The notes beneath the pieces were generated by a model, which was not told where the DNA came from, did not search any database, and saw nothing but the letters and a program-made list of their open reading frames with translations. Made by a program: the position numbers and the translations under genes. Positions 1-9,571 of a stretch of 64,000 nt of DNA are shown here, one piece after another. Positions within the stretch are counted from its first letter, which is position 1, and each line of letters starts with the position of its first letter. The stretch spans positions 124,001 through 188,000 of the forward strand of contig JAIORD010000042.1 in the NCBI GenBank assembly GCA_021108275.1, in the 5' to 3' direction. The stretch is from Methanococcoides sp. Lineage in GTDB: Archaea > Halobacteriota > Methanosarcinia > Methanosarcinales > Methanosarcinaceae.

Positions 1-504
1 TATGATAAGGGGTAATCCGAGCTCATCGATGATCGCTTCAGCTTCTTTAAGTGTGGAAACTGCCACACTTCTAGGCACTTTCTCACCGATGGCTTCCATC
101 TTGTTCTTGAAGAGCTCACGGTCCTCGGTGTTCTTGATAGCTTCAAGGGATGTTCCAAGCAGTTCCACATTGAACTTCTCGAACACACCCATCTCAGCAA
201 GCTCACTTGTAAGGTTAAGGCCTGTCTGACCGCCGATACCTGCAATGATGCTGTCAGGTCTTTCCTTCTCGATGATCTTGGCGATTATCTTTGCTTCAAG
301 TGGTTCGATGTAAACAGCATCTGCCATTTCCGGATCTGTCATGATAGTTGCCGGATTGGAGTTTACAAGGACTACTTTGTATCCTTCTTCTCTCAATGAC
401 CTGCAAGCCTGAGTTCCGGAGAAATCGAATTCTGCTGCTTGTCCGATCATTATCGGACCGGAGCCTATGAGCAGGATCTTCTTAATATCGTTTCGTTTTG
501 CCAT
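1..504 (-). CDS. carB: Carbamoyl-phosphate synthase large subunit (5' part, runs off the window)
   Basis: The first 168 codons of the large subunit, which makes carbamoyl phosphate from bicarbonate, ammonia and two ATP for pyrimidine and arginine synthesis. Reading the minus strand from the ATG at 504 gives the family's N-terminal ATP-grasp start, including [20 protein letters not shown], then [20 protein letters not shown] and a GGQTGLNL segment. The ATG shares one base with the stop codon of carA, so the two subunits are translationally coupled in the order carA-carB. The rest of the gene lies outside the window, so completeness cannot be judged. Confidence 0.95.
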   Translation of the reverse strand, partial: MAKRNDIKKILLIGSGPIMIGQAAEFDFSGTQACRSLREEGYKVVLVNSNPATIMTDPEMADAVYIEPLEAKIIAKIIEKERPDSIIAGIGGQTGLNLTSELAEMGVFEKFNVELLGTSLEAIKNTEDRELFKNKMEAIGEKVPRSVAVSTLKEAEAIIDELGLPLII

Positions 505-1601
505 TATACCCTGCCTCCCATAGCTTTCATTACTTTGCCAAAGAAGATCTTCTCTGTATCTCTTGGGCCAGCATGTGCTTCTGGATGATACTGAACACTG
601 AATATATCGAGGTCCTTCTGCTCGATACCTTCCACGGTCCTGTCATTGGTGTTGACCTGTGTGACAGTTACATCGGTGTCATCGAAGGAATCCCCTTCCA
701 CAGCGAATCCGTGGTTCTGTGATGTTATGTGTACAATTCCTGTTTCAAGGTCCTTGACCGGTTGGTTTGCTCCACGGTGTCCGAACTTGAGCTTGTATGT
801 GTCAGCTCCAAGTGCCCTTGCAATGATCTGATGACCAAGGCATATTCCTGCAATAGGAACAGTTCCTGCCATTTCTTTTACTGCATCTATGGCTGCATTT
901 GCATTCTGTGGGTCACCTGGTCCGTTGGACAGGAATAAAAGATCAGGATCAAATTCCTGAATTACAGAAGCGGGTGTAGTGGCTGGTACCACTGTTACAT
1001 CAATACCTCTGTTCAAAAGACTTGTAGAAATGTTCTTCTTCATTCCGAGGTCGATAAGTACTACATTTTTCTTGTCACCGGTATTGACCTGACTTTTTAT
1101 TGTGTAGGGCTCTTTACAGGTTACCCTTGAGATCAGGTCGAGACTGGATATATCCGGCTGCGCTCTTGCCAGCCTTACAGCCTCTTCACCATCGTCACTG
1201 CCATTGATAAGTGCAGCACGCATGGTACCATGCTCTCTAGTACCGATGGTAAGCATACGGGTATCGACACCGGATATTCCGGGCTTTCCCTCATCTTCCA
1301 TCAGCTTGTAGATACTACGCATGGATTGGTGGTGACTTGGAGACGGACATGCTTCCCTTACAACAAGGCCCTCAGCCTTTACACCGTCGGATTGGAAGGT
1401 CTCATCATTGACCCCATAATTTCCGATAAGAGGATATGTGAACATCAAGATCTGACCGCTATATGAAGGGTCTGTCAGTGATTCCTCATAACCAGTGTAC
1501 TGAGTAGTGAAAACAAGCTCTCCGCAAACGATACCTTCAGCACCGAAACCGGTACCTTTTAAAAATGTTCCATCTTCTAATCCTATTACCGCATTCATCA
1601 T
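504..1601 (-). CDS. carA: Carbamoyl-phosphate synthase small (glutaminase) subunit
   Basis: A 365-residue class I glutamine amidotransferase that hydrolyses glutamine and channels ammonia to CarB. Residues 1-150 form the CarA N-terminal domain. The amidotransferase half has SNGPGDP near 225, the nucleophile elbow GICLGHQ with Cys254, and the His340/Glu342 pair in [10 protein letters not shown]. Length and motifs are normal, so it should be active. The first two codons are both ATG and the first is used here. It overlaps carB by one base and appears to be the first gene of the pair. No operator was recognised upstream. Confidence 0.96.
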   Translation of the reverse strand: MMNAVIGLEDGTFLKGTGFGAEGIVCGELVFTTQYTGYEESLTDPSYSGQILMFTYPLIGNYGVNDETFQSDGVKAEGLVVREACPSPSHHQSMRSIYKLMEDEGKPGISGVDTRMLTIGTREHGTMRAALINGSDDGEEAVRLARAQPDISSLDLISRVTCKEPYTIKSQVNTGDKKNVVLIDLGMKKNISTSLLNRGIDVTVVPATTPASVIQEFDPDLLFLSNGPGDPQNANAAIDAVKEMAGTVPIAGICLGHQIIARALGADTYKLKFGHRGANQPVKDLETGIVHITSQNHGFAVEGDSFDDTDVTVTQVNTNDRTVEGIEQKDLDIFSVQYHPEAHAGPRDTEKIFFGKVMKAMGGRV

Positions 1602-1818
1602 CTGAACCTGCGATTAGATATCATGAATGGTTTATAAGGGTTATGATGGATTTGTCTATTTATAGGTGTGTTGTGTGAAATATTGAGGGGGTGTGGGACA
1701 GATGAAATATATATGTGTCTCGATGATCTTCGAGTTGTATTTTTGTTCGGATTAACATAACTATGAACACTGATAAAATTTTGATTGTAATATTTAGGTT
1801 CTAAAAATGTTAATTAAT

Positions 1819-1936
1819 GGCTCTATAAAAATCCTTAATCCTAATTTTAAGTTTGACAAAAAGAGGAAATGTTAAATTTAAACGACTTCCGGTTAAATAT
1901 AAGCCATAAATAAAGATTAACGCGAGCAATAGAGCC
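1819..1936. mobile_element. Degenerate 118-bp inverted-repeat element (MITE-like)
   Basis: The left end GGCTCTATAAAAATCCTTA matches 16 of 19 bases of the left end at 15698 (GGCTCTGTAGAAATCCTCA). The right end is ATAGAGCC, inverted relative to the left. The interior is AT-rich and has no gene. No target-site duplication was seen. It lies in the otherwise empty 1602-1997 interval, where nothing else was recognised. The shared end sequence is visible; mobility is inferred. Confidence 0.5.
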
Positions 1937-1997
1937 ACGATTAAGTTTAAAATTTTTACATTAGGAATGTAACAATTAAGTACCCTTCACGATTCAA

Positions 1998-2228
1998 TTA
2001 TTTTTTGATGCAACTGTTTTTGTACTTATATCTTATCTTGTTTTTCATAAATCTTCCTTTTGAAGAATCATTCATTAGCCGATTATAAAGCTTAAGAGGA
2101 ACCCCATGGTAGCGATAAATAGAACTGTTGTTGAACTCGACTTCCAATATACAAGTATCTTCATCATATCCTATTGATTTTACCTTTGAGGATCTAACAG
2201 GTTTTCTTTCCAAAAATATTACCTCCAT
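1998..2228 (-). CDS. KTSC domain protein
   Basis: A 76-residue protein consisting almost entirely of a KTSC domain, a small module also found at the C-terminus of some lysyl-tRNA synthetases. The typical signatures are present: SSKVKSIGYDEDTCILEVEF, then YRYHGVPLKLYNRLM and SKGRFMKNKIRYKY. The biochemical role of the domain is not settled; RNA or nucleic-acid binding is often proposed. It is monocistronic, in AT-rich sequence between the carAB pair and the tRNA-like fragment at 2331. The low GC of this gene and of the next one suggests recently acquired DNA. Confidence 0.75.
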   Translation of the reverse strand: MEVIFLERKPVRSSKVKSIGYDEDTCILEVEFNNSSIYRYHGVPLKLYNRLMNDSSKGRFMKNKIRYKYKNSCIKK

Positions 2229-2330
2229 TGTTAAAAGAAATACATCAATATCTTTTATATTGTATAACTCATTTTATTCCCTATTATTTACATTTAATGT
2301 ACGAAGGTTAATATTAAGACTTGTATGGAT

Positions 2331-2357
2331 TTGTGGGTTCAAATCTCATCCCTCGCA
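2331..2357 (+). other. 3'-terminal tRNA fragment (possible attachment-site remnant)
   Basis: GTGGG-TTCAAAT-CTCAT folds as a T-arm (five pairs counting G-T wobbles) and is followed by CCCTCGCA, which looks like the 3' acceptor strand plus discriminator base. No matching 5' acceptor (GCGAGGG) is found within 100 bases upstream, so this is only the 3' end of a tRNA, perhaps a Leu or Ser type. Such fragments are typically left where an element integrates at a tRNA gene. The rest of 2229-2556 holds nothing recognisable. Confidence 0.45.
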
Positions 2358-2556
2358 TAACAAGTTGGGGATATATATAACGTGAAAAAAGTGTACTTTT
2401 TTGCAGAATATGCACAACCAAAGTTTTACTTTCTAGGAAAGATGTGCGCTTTCGTAAATCTGGCACACAACAATTTTTTAGCTTCGTTCCAAAACATACA
2501 CAGAAATATAATTAAGTAAAGTTAATTTTATAATATGTGGCAAACATAATATTATC

Positions 2557-3639
2557 ATGGGCATTAGTACTGATGAAAGTATAAAAACAAAACACACGTA
2601 TGTACGAATTTTTTTGCGATACTTGTCGTACTTGATTTTGTACTTATCGTTGACATATTGGGCAATTCGAATAATTACGTTTCCTGGTAACAGTCCAATA
2701 TTTTCGTCTTTTTTTGCGGACAAACCGTTAATTTCACTCTTTCTTAACTTGGTATTGTTTTTGCTTGCAATTAGAATGTATGTAAAAATACTTGAAATTA
2801 TTTTAAAGCATATTCAAAAATACTTCATCAATTCCAACAGTTTAAAGTTGATATATTATAGATGTGTGGCATCAATGCTAAAATTGTGGTCAGCAATTAG
2901 CATACTAATTTTGATATTATTAACGTTTAGTTTTTTAATTATTGGACTTTTGCATTTAATGACCTATATTAATTTAGATTATTCCAAATTGAGTGCTATA
3001 ATAGTAGATGAGAAAATGGGGGTACTCGAACAAATTATAGGACTTCTGTTTTTATTTATTATTATTATTGTGCCACTCATTTTAGGCTTACCTACGATTG
3101 TCGCACATTTCATATTTCGTTTGCTGCTCCCTATCAATAAGGTATTGAACATATCGGATACTTCTGATATACCGATTTCCTTCATAGAAGAAGCAATTAA
3201 GGAAGTAAAATCATTTGAGTATAATGATGAATGGGATAAAAGACAATATAGCAAAAATAAAATCTCAAATTTAATAAGTAACGCATTAGATTTCGTTTCA
3301 ATTGAGAATAAACTATGGGAAATCCCAAGAGAATTTAGATTTCATCAAATCATAGTAGGAGGAATTAATAATAAATCATTAAGAAATGACTTGTTATCTC
3401 GGGTAAATGGATTGCATAGGAAACTAAATAATATTGTTATTGATTTGAATTGTATGAATGATGAGAATAAGGATAATATCATTTATGGACTCATTGAGTG
3501 CTCAAATATAATAAAGAATAAGGAATTGTGTTCAGTTGAAAAAGTTGATTTCACAGAGACTCGTAAAATATATTGGATTTATGAATCTATATATAAACTC
3601 CTTATTTCTTTAGGAAGAATATTATTTAAAATGGGATAA
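2557..3639 (+). CDS. Multipass membrane protein of unknown function
   Basis: A 360-residue protein I do not recognise. Hydrophobic segments lie near residues 20-42, 50-72, 108-135 and 155-190, suggesting four membrane helices. The C-terminal half from about 200 is hydrophilic and rich in Asn, Lys and Ile, and is probably cytoplasmic. No enzyme motif was seen. The gene is strikingly AT-rich compared with carA and with the next gene. It lies just downstream of a tRNA-end fragment, which together suggest horizontal transfer. The first ATG at 2557 is used; no strong ribosome binding site precedes it. Confidence 0.6.
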   Translation: MGISTDESIKTKHTYVRIFLRYLSYLILYLSLTYWAIRIITFPGNSPIFSSFFADKPLISLFLNLVLFLLAIRMYVKILEIILKHIQKYFINSNSLKLIYYRCVASMLKLWSAISILILILLTFSFLIIGLLHLMTYINLDYSKLSAIIVDEKMGVLEQIIGLLFLFIIIIVPLILGLPTIVAHFIFRLLLPINKVLNISDTSDIPISFIEEAIKEVKSFEYNDEWDKRQYSKNKISNLISNALDFVSIENKLWEIPREFRFHQIIVGGINNKSLRNDLLSRVNGLHRKLNNIVIDLNCMNDENKDNIIYGLIECSNIIKNKELCSVEKVDFTETRKIYWIYESIYKLLISLGRILFKMG

Positions 3640-3924
3640 TCCAGATTTCAAACAAATTAGAGTCATTCTCCTGTTTCAATAAGATATTTCATTTTTTTAA
3701 TCCCTATTCCCACTTTTCCACCCTCTCTCACATGAAATTGAGAGTATAAACGGGTTATCATCCACAGCATAAGCTCCTAAGTTTACCATTTCATTCAATT
3801 TTGCCAGATTTAAGAATAAACATAAAACTAACCAAAAAACAAAATCATTATACTATATCATCTTATAATTTAGCGTAAATATTATTAGTATTCAAACAAA
3901 TTAAATATCGGGGGATATATAATT

Positions 3925-5130
3925 TTGAAACTAACAATGGTTATTCCCAGTTACTGGGGAAGGGAATGTAGCGTAGGCTGGCTTGAAGGTGATGCTGTAT
4001 ATGATCATGCCACGCCTTTGGACTCTGAGGGTACGCTTGGGAGGGCTATCGAGAGTCTGGCTATACTTGAAGATACGGAGTTTGAACTGGTGGTGCTGGT
4101 GGCTCCAAATAATATGGAGATCGTGGAGCAGGTCGAGCAGAAGGTTAGGGATATCATCAGATCCTCTTCGAATGCTGATGTCAAGGTTCATATGTTCGGG
4201 CCATCACAGCTAGAAAAGTTACATGAGGACCTGAAAAAGGATGGAATGGGGGAATACTGTGATCTGCTTTCCCTAACGGGATATTCCAACATAAGGAACA
4301 TGTGTCTTTTTGTTCCACACATAATGGGGTCAGATGTTGCACTTCTTATCGATGACGATGAGGTATTCGAAGACCCGCAATTCATATCCAAGGCAAAGGA
4401 ATTCATAGGGAAATTCCATGAGGGCAGATTCATCAATGCGGTTGCTGGTTACTATCTCCAGCCCAATGGGGATTATCATGTTGGGGTTCCTGAAAATCCC
4501 TGGACCCGATACTGGGATAAGAATGTCTGCATGAACGAAGCTTTTGATAAGGTCATAGGCACATCCCCAAGGCTCAAGGAGACTCCTTTCGTATTTGGAG
4601 GGAATATGGTAATTCATCGGGACCTTTTCATGAAAGTTCCTTTCGATCCGATGGTTCCACGGGGTGAGGACATCGATTATCTTATCAATGCAAGAATGTT
4701 CGGATATTCCTTCCTCCTTGACAACGAACTTGCCATTAAGCACCTGCCTCCTGCCAAATCCCATCCAACGTGGAAAAGGGTGAGGGAAGACATTTACAGA
4801 TTTGTCTATGAGCGGGCAAAGCTCATGAGCCAGAAAGAAACCGAGGGGATGAGTGCACTGGCTGCGGAAGATCTGAGCTGTTATCCCGGAAGTTTCCTTG
4901 GTGACGATCTTGAAGAAAAGATCGGTAAATCCTGCAGGTTGCTGTCTGAAGAATATCTGGATAAAGGGGATGCTGTGGGAAGCCAAGAATCTCTCAGGAA
5001 CATAGAACTTGTAATTACCGATTCAATGCCCGACATTGATCCTTTTGAGCATCTGTGTAAGCTGCAAAAGAGATGGAATGAACTGATGCTATACTCGGTT
5101 GACAAGAAATTTTCTGTCTTTCCTTTGTGA
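3925..5130 (+). CDS. Family 2-like glycosyltransferase
   Basis: A 401-residue protein with a GT-A type start (MKLTMVIPSYWG) and an acidic metal-binding stretch LLIDDDEVFEDPQ near residue 137, the hallmark of nucleotide-sugar transferases of the GT2 superfamily. A second conserved part follows at FVFGGNMVIHRDLF with VPRGEDIDYLINARM (about 220-255). It has no membrane segment, so it is likely cytosolic. Substrate and product cannot be read from sequence. Translation starts at the TTG at 3925, nine bases after GGGGAT, because no ATG fits the conserved N-terminus. The 3640-3924 gap upstream holds no gene. Confidence 0.75.
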   Translation: MKLTMVIPSYWGRECSVGWLEGDAVYDHATPLDSEGTLGRAIESLAILEDTEFELVVLVAPNNMEIVEQVEQKVRDIIRSSSNADVKVHMFGPSQLEKLHEDLKKDGMGEYCDLLSLTGYSNIRNMCLFVPHIMGSDVALLIDDDEVFEDPQFISKAKEFIGKFHEGRFINAVAGYYLQPNGDYHVGVPENPWTRYWDKNVCMNEAFDKVIGTSPRLKETPFVFGGNMVIHRDLFMKVPFDPMVPRGEDIDYLINARMFGYSFLLDNELAIKHLPPAKSHPTWKRVREDIYRFVYERAKLMSQKETEGMSALAAEDLSCYPGSFLGDDLEEKIGKSCRLLSEEYLDKGDAVGSQESLRNIELVITDSMPDIDPFEHLCKLQKRWNELMLYSVDKKFSVFPL

Positions 5131-5272
5131 GATGAGATAGTAAGGTGTGGGGATTGAAGTGTGATCAAGCGGTATGATGTGAGTTCGTATCTACCATTTG
5201 TTACTCCAAAATGCACGAAAATATAACGCACCTCTCAACACATCCTTATAGGCTCATGTTGTAAGACACGTA

Positions 5273-6037
5273 ATGGCAAGTTACAAGTTGATGGTAAAGG
5301 ATGTCATAAAGCAGGCCGATATCCTTCTTGAGGTAGTGGATGCTCGTTTTCCAGATGAGACTCGAAATCTTGAGGTCGAGCGTGATGTCAAACGTTCAGG
5401 TAAGCCACTGATAATAGTTCTCAGCAAATGTGATCTTGTATCAAAGGAAACTCTTCAGAAAGCTAAATCCCGTTTATCAAAGGTCGCACCAACGGTCTTT
5501 GTTTCCAGTAAGGAAAGATATGGAACGACCATGTTGAGGCACAAGATCCTTGAGATCGCTGACATTCAGGGGCGCAATATTTTGATCGGTTCCCTCGGTT
5601 ATCCAAACACCGGTAAATCCTCGGTCATCAATGGAGTGGCCGGAAAGAACAAAGCTGGTACGTCTTCAATATCCGGACACACAAAGGGAGTGCAAATTGT
5701 GAAGGCAGGTTCCCGAATAGTTTTCATTGACACGCCTGGTGTCATACCCTTTGGTGATAACGATGAGTACAGACAGGGTCTTCTTGGAGTTAAAGATTCT
5801 AGTCACCTGAATGATCCCATAGGAGTGGCCATGAAGATAGTTGCGCACATCTGTGATAATAATAAGTCTGTACTTGAAGAGTTTTACAATATAGAGATAA
5901 AGGAAAATAATCCCGAAAAGGTCTTAGAGCTCATAGGTCTAAAGGGAAATTGCCTTAAAAAGGGTGGGGAAGTGGACGAAATGAGGATCGCAATCAAGAT
6001 CATCAATGATTGGCAAAGAGGGAAGATGCTGATATAA
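5273..6037 (+). CDS. Circularly permuted GTPase, YlqF/RbgA-like
   Basis: A 254-residue GTPase with its motifs in permuted order: the G4 element SKCDL (about residue 51) comes first, then G1 GYPNTGKSS (about 111), and finally G3 DTPG (about 153). This arrangement defines the YlqF/YawG family, whose bacterial members assist late assembly of the large ribosomal subunit. The archaeal proteins are presumed to act on ribosomes as well. An N-terminal DVIKQADILLEVVDARFP segment is typical. It is monocistronic. The precise archaeal client particle is inferred from the family. Confidence 0.85.
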   Translation: MASYKLMVKDVIKQADILLEVVDARFPDETRNLEVERDVKRSGKPLIIVLSKCDLVSKETLQKAKSRLSKVAPTVFVSSKERYGTTMLRHKILEIADIQGRNILIGSLGYPNTGKSSVINGVAGKNKAGTSSISGHTKGVQIVKAGSRIVFIDTPGVIPFGDNDEYRQGLLGVKDSSHLNDPIGVAMKIVAHICDNNKSVLEEFYNIEIKENNPEKVLELIGLKGNCLKKGGEVDEMRIAIKIINDWQRGKMLI

Positions 6038-6194
6038 TCTTGGGACACGAAACAATTTGTTTTGGTCTATCTCTATCAGTTACGAAGTTCTTCAAAAGAT
6101 GTAAGATCCGAAGATAAGGGGATATCATTCCTCCCTTAACTTTCCATCTCTTATCATTCATTCCTTATTTCTTCCCTGGCATTCATCTCTTGCT

Positions 6195-6392
6195 TTAAGA
6201 ACGGATCTCTTTTACTCTTCCAACCTGACCATCTTCCAGTTGAACCTTTATTCCGTGAGGGTGAGTTGAAGACTTGGTTAGAATTCTCTTTACAATGCCT
6301 TGAGTAATTTTGCCGGACCTTTGATCGTTCTTTAAGACGATCCCTACATTTGCTCCAACTTTGATATTTGCTCTGGTATTACCTGCACTCAT
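6195..6392 (-). CDS. YwbE family protein
   Basis: A 65-residue protein matching the YwbE (DUF2196) family over its full length: NIKVGANVGIVLKNDQRSGK, then GIVKRILTKSSTHPHGIKVQ and DGQVGRVKEI. The family is small, basic and cytosolic, with a predicted SH3-like beta fold, and is found in bacteria and archaea. No function is established. The ATG at 6392 gives the family's usual start. It is convergent with the YlqF-like gene and stands alone. Confidence 0.8.
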   Translation of the reverse strand: MSAGNTRANIKVGANVGIVLKNDQRSGKITQGIVKRILTKSSTHPHGIKVQLEDGQVGRVKEIRS

Positions 6393-6573
6393 GGTGGGAT
6401 GAAAGTTCCTAAAGCTATAAATGTACTTTTCTTAAGAGTTCGAACTGCATGGAATGACTTTGCTGAATAATAATAGCGATAAAATAAGAAAAGAGGTCTT
6501 CCGATTAGCAGTGTGATCATTGAGATGACATTACTTTGATCGGAAGTATATTTGAATTTAACTTTAGCATCAT

Positions 6574-6596
6574 GTGGGTAAACTCAGTCTACCCAC
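6574..6596 (-). terminator. Stem-loop after sulP
   Basis: GTGGGTA and TACCCAC form a perfect 7-bp stem around a 9-base loop, just beyond the stop codon of the SulP gene. No T-tract follows, so it could be an mRNA 3'-end structure as well as a terminator. Confidence 0.4.
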
Positions 6597-6602
6597 CACG
6601 TC

Positions 6603-8141
6603 TTATCCCAGTATATCGGAAGGTACCTTATAATGCGGGTCTTCCCAGTGATTGACGTCAATTATGGCAGATGCATTGTCCAACAGTACTCTGCAATCTT
6701 CGCTCAAATGTCTCAGATGGACTGTTTTACCAACCTTGGCGTAGCGTTCAGTGATCTTGTTCAATGCTTCGATGGCAGAATGGTCAACTACTCTTGATTC
6801 TTTGAGATCGATGATTATCTCATCGGGATCATTTATCACATCGAATTTACTTTGGAACTCAGTAACTGAACCAAAGAACAACGGACCAAAGAATTCGTAA
6901 TGCTTGATCCCGTTATCATCGACTATTTCTCTTGCACGCACAAGTTTGGCATGTTCCCAGGCAAAGGCCAATGCAGAAATGATGACACCTGCGATCACTG
7001 CTGCTGCAAGATTGTGGTAGATCACGGTTATACCTGCAACTACCAGCATCACAAGGAAATCTGTCAGGGGCACTTTTCTGAATATCTTTAATGATGCCCA
7101 TTCAAATGTTCCTATAGCAACCACGAACATCACACCGACCAATGCTGCCATTGGTATCTTTTCGATAAGAGGTGAACCTACTAAAACGAAAAGCAATAGA
7201 CCCACAGCTGCAACTATGCCTGATATCCTGTTCCTTGCACCTGAATTTATGTTAATGAGACTCTGTCCGATCATTGCACAGCCGCCCATGCCTCCAAAGA
7301 ACCCGCAAACGAGATTAGCAGCACCCTGTGCAACACTTTCTTTATTTCCCCGGCTTCTGGTCTCTGTCATCTCATCGATGACTGTCAGTGTCAATAGACT
7401 TTCGATCAATCCTACAAGCGCCATTATGAGCGAATATGGGAAAATGATCTTTATGGTCTCCAAGTTAAGTGGTACACTTGGAAGATGGAACTCCGGGAAT
7501 CCGCCTGCAATAGATGCAATATCCCCAACAGTTCTTGTCTGGATCTGGAAATAGATCACAATGGTCGAAACAACTATGATCGCAGCCAGTGATGCGGGAA
7601 CTGCCTTTGTGAACCGTGGCAACAAATAGATGATGGCCATGGTCAATACTACAAAGCCTAACATTACCAGAAGTGCCTGTCCACCTAACCAATGCTCTAT
7701 CCCATTGATGTCATTGAACTTGAACTGGGCAAGCTGTGCCATGAAGATCACTATAGCCAGTCCATTTACAAATCCGAACATTACTGCATGGGGTACAAGC
7801 CGAATGAACTTACCCAATTTTAAGGCTCCAATGGTCATTTGGATAATTCCCATTAGAACTACGGCAGCAAAAAGATACTCTACTCCATGTTGGATCACCA
7901 GAGCCACAACTACAACTGCGATTGCACCTGTAGCACCCGAGATCATTCCCGGTCTGCCACCGAATATCGCAGTTATTAATCCAATGATGAATGCAGAGTA
8001 TAGTCCGACCAATGGACTGACATTCGCTATAATTGAGAAAGCTACAGCTTCAGGCACCAGGGCCAATGAAACCGTCAGTCCGGATAGGACCTCAGTTTTG
8101 AAATTTACTTGATCGTTATTTAATTTTTCTATAAATGCCAT
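6603..8141 (-). CDS. SulP family anion transporter with STAS domain
   Basis: A 512-residue SulP (SLC26-type) permease. Ten or more hydrophobic segments cover residues 20-395, with the family signatures VPEAVAFSIIANVSPLVGLYS near the N-terminus and GFFGGMGGCAMIGQS near 285. A C-terminal STAS domain (about 415-510) contains EIIIDLKESRVVDHSAIEAL. Members carry sulfate, bicarbonate or other anions; the substrate here is not determined. Translation starts at the ATG at 8141. The gene is monocistronic and followed by a stem-loop. A frameshifted remnant of another membrane protein lies directly upstream. Confidence 0.9.
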   Translation of the reverse strand: MAFIEKLNNDQVNFKTEVLSGLTVSLALVPEAVAFSIIANVSPLVGLYSAFIIGLITAIFGGRPGMISGATGAIAVVVVALVIQHGVEYLFAAVVLMGIIQMTIGALKLGKFIRLVPHAVMFGFVNGLAIVIFMAQLAQFKFNDINGIEHWLGGQALLVMLGFVVLTMAIIYLLPRFTKAVPASLAAIIVVSTIVIYFQIQTRTVGDIASIAGGFPEFHLPSVPLNLETIKIIFPYSLIMALVGLIESLLTLTVIDEMTETRSRGNKESVAQGAANLVCGFFGGMGGCAMIGQSLININSGARNRISGIVAAVGLLLFVLVGSPLIEKIPMAALVGVMFVVAIGTFEWASLKIFRKVPLTDFLVMLVVAGITVIYHNLAAAVIAGVIISALAFAWEHAKLVRAREIVDDNGIKHYEFFGPLFFGSVTEFQSKFDVINDPDEIIIDLKESRVVDHSAIEALNKITERYAKVGKTVHLRHLSEDCRVLLDNASAIIDVNHWEDPHYKVPSDILG

Positions 8142-8153
8142 AATTATCCCATT

Positions 8154-8473
8154 TTAAAAATTACTATGTACCTGCAATTTCCACCAAATTTCAAAATTGA
8201 AGACCCAATTACATAAATTGGGTGGAATTTTACGAAAAACGTAGATCCAGATGGTGAAAACTTGTGAATATTCATGTGGAAATGAAATACTTTGAATTAT
8301 CAATGGAAAAACAAGCATACATCCAGTCATAGTCTTATAAAAGCCTATCAACTCTTTCAATCCAGGAGCCATTACAAAGACAATTGGAAGTACTACGATT
8401 GCTACAAAACCTGCTTTAGATCACTTGGAACTGGTCCTTTAAAGTGATCTATGGTATTGTTCTCTAATTCCAT
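8154..8473 (-). pseudogene. Frameshifted membrane-protein remnant
   Basis: On the minus strand an ATG at 8473 opens 23 codons (through HFKGPVPSDLKQ) that end at a TAG at 8402-8404. A second frame then continues as GFVAIVVLPIVFVMAPGLKE followed by another hydrophobic stretch, down to 8154. Joined by one frameshift, the two would make a protein of about 105 residues with a hydrophilic N-terminus and two membrane segments. I do not recognise the family. The alternative is that the open frames are chance. The rest of 8474-8744 holds only AT-rich sequence and the promoter of the next gene. Confidence 0.3.
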
Positions 8474-8744
8474 TAGATACATCCTTCAGACATATCTTGT
8501 TAATGTTAGCTGAGCTTCGTAAAGATACTGTCAGTATATAAATGTACTTGTGTTCTGATCCTTTATTTTTCTTCAAACAAATTAAAACACGCTTTTGGCA
8601 TACTTGTTAAGGTTGTGTATCAATACCTTGAACTTCATTTATTTTACCTGATCTCCTCACTTCTTTGTACAAAGATCTCCCCATATTTTCTGATAGCTCC
8701 AAAAAAAAAATGTATTTATTTATCGCTTCTCATAATCAATAAGT

Positions 8745-9125
8745 ATGGAAATTAAAGTTGAATCCAGCTGTGTTTCCAGGACCAGATGTATTCTCATTAC
8801 TATTTTCCTGTTCATTCTTGCTGGTATTCTGGAGATCGGTGGGGGTTACCTCATCTGGTTATGGGCACGTGAGAATAAAGAGATCACGTTTGCATTTCTT
8901 GGAGCCATTACTCTGTTTCTATATGGGATAGTACCAACCTTTCAGCCATCCTATTTCCACAGGATATATGCAACATATGGAGGTGTCTTTGTAGTGATGT
9001 CTCTACTATGGGGTTGGCTATTCGATAGTACCATTTCTGATATTTATGACACTACAGGGGCGTTAATGATCCTTGTTGGTGTAGCGATCATATACTACTG
9101 GCCAAGGGGAAGTGATAATGAATGA
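8745..9125 (+). CDS. YnfA/UPF0060 family small membrane protein, copy 1
   Basis: A 126-residue protein with four predicted membrane helices and the UPF0060 pattern [24 protein letters not shown] and [19 protein letters not shown]. This family is related to the small multidrug resistance (SMR) transporters. Its last four bases overlap the start of a second family member (ATGA), so the pair is co-translated. The two copies differ in sequence and in N-terminal length: this one carries about 20 extra residues at its start. By analogy with paired SMR genes the products may form a heterodimer, which is inference. A T/A-rich TATA-like box lies about 30 bases upstream. Confidence 0.85.
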   Translation: MEIKVESSCVSRTRCILITIFLFILAGILEIGGGYLIWLWARENKEITFAFLGAITLFLYGIVPTFQPSYFHRIYATYGGVFVVMSLLWGWLFDSTISDIYDTTGALMILVGVAIIYYWPRGSDNE

Positions 9126-9451
9126 TCGATATTGCAACTTCTCTGGCATTATTTTTCCTTGCAGCTCTATTCGAAATTGGTGGTGGCTATTTGGTCTGGT
9201 TATGGTTACGTGAGAATAAAGGATTAGGTGTGGGACTGTTAGGCGGCTTGATCCTTGCTATCTATGGAATTATTCCAACCTTTCAACCTGCACATTTTGG
9301 AAGGGTGTATGCTGCTTATGGGGGAATATTCATTGTCTCTTCCCTGATCTGGGGATTTGTTGTTGATAAGAAAGATCCCGATATATATGAGATCATAGGG
9401 GCATTGATCGCACTTGTGGGAGTTTTTGTCATGTTCTATATGCCGCGTTGA
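9122..9451 (+). CDS. YnfA/UPF0060 family small membrane protein, copy 2
   Basis: A 109-residue protein with four predicted helices and the same signatures as its upstream neighbour: [39 protein letters not shown] and [19 protein letters not shown]. The length is that of typical YnfA proteins. The ATG at 9122 overlaps the stop of copy 1 by four bases. A two-gene YnfA operon suggests a paired exporter. Substrate and function are unknown. Confidence 0.87.
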   Translation: MIDIATSLALFFLAALFEIGGGYLVWLWLRENKGLGVGLLGGLILAIYGIIPTFQPAHFGRVYAAYGGIFIVSSLIWGFVVDKKDPDIYEIIGALIALVGVFVMFYMPR

Positions 9452-9571
9452 TTATTTCTCCTATATATTAAGAGCATCTATAAAGGAGCTCTAGAGAAAC
9501 AATATTACGGTTTTATAAATGTAATTAAACCATCACCGAGAGCATTAATAAAAGAATAAAATGAGTTGTCC

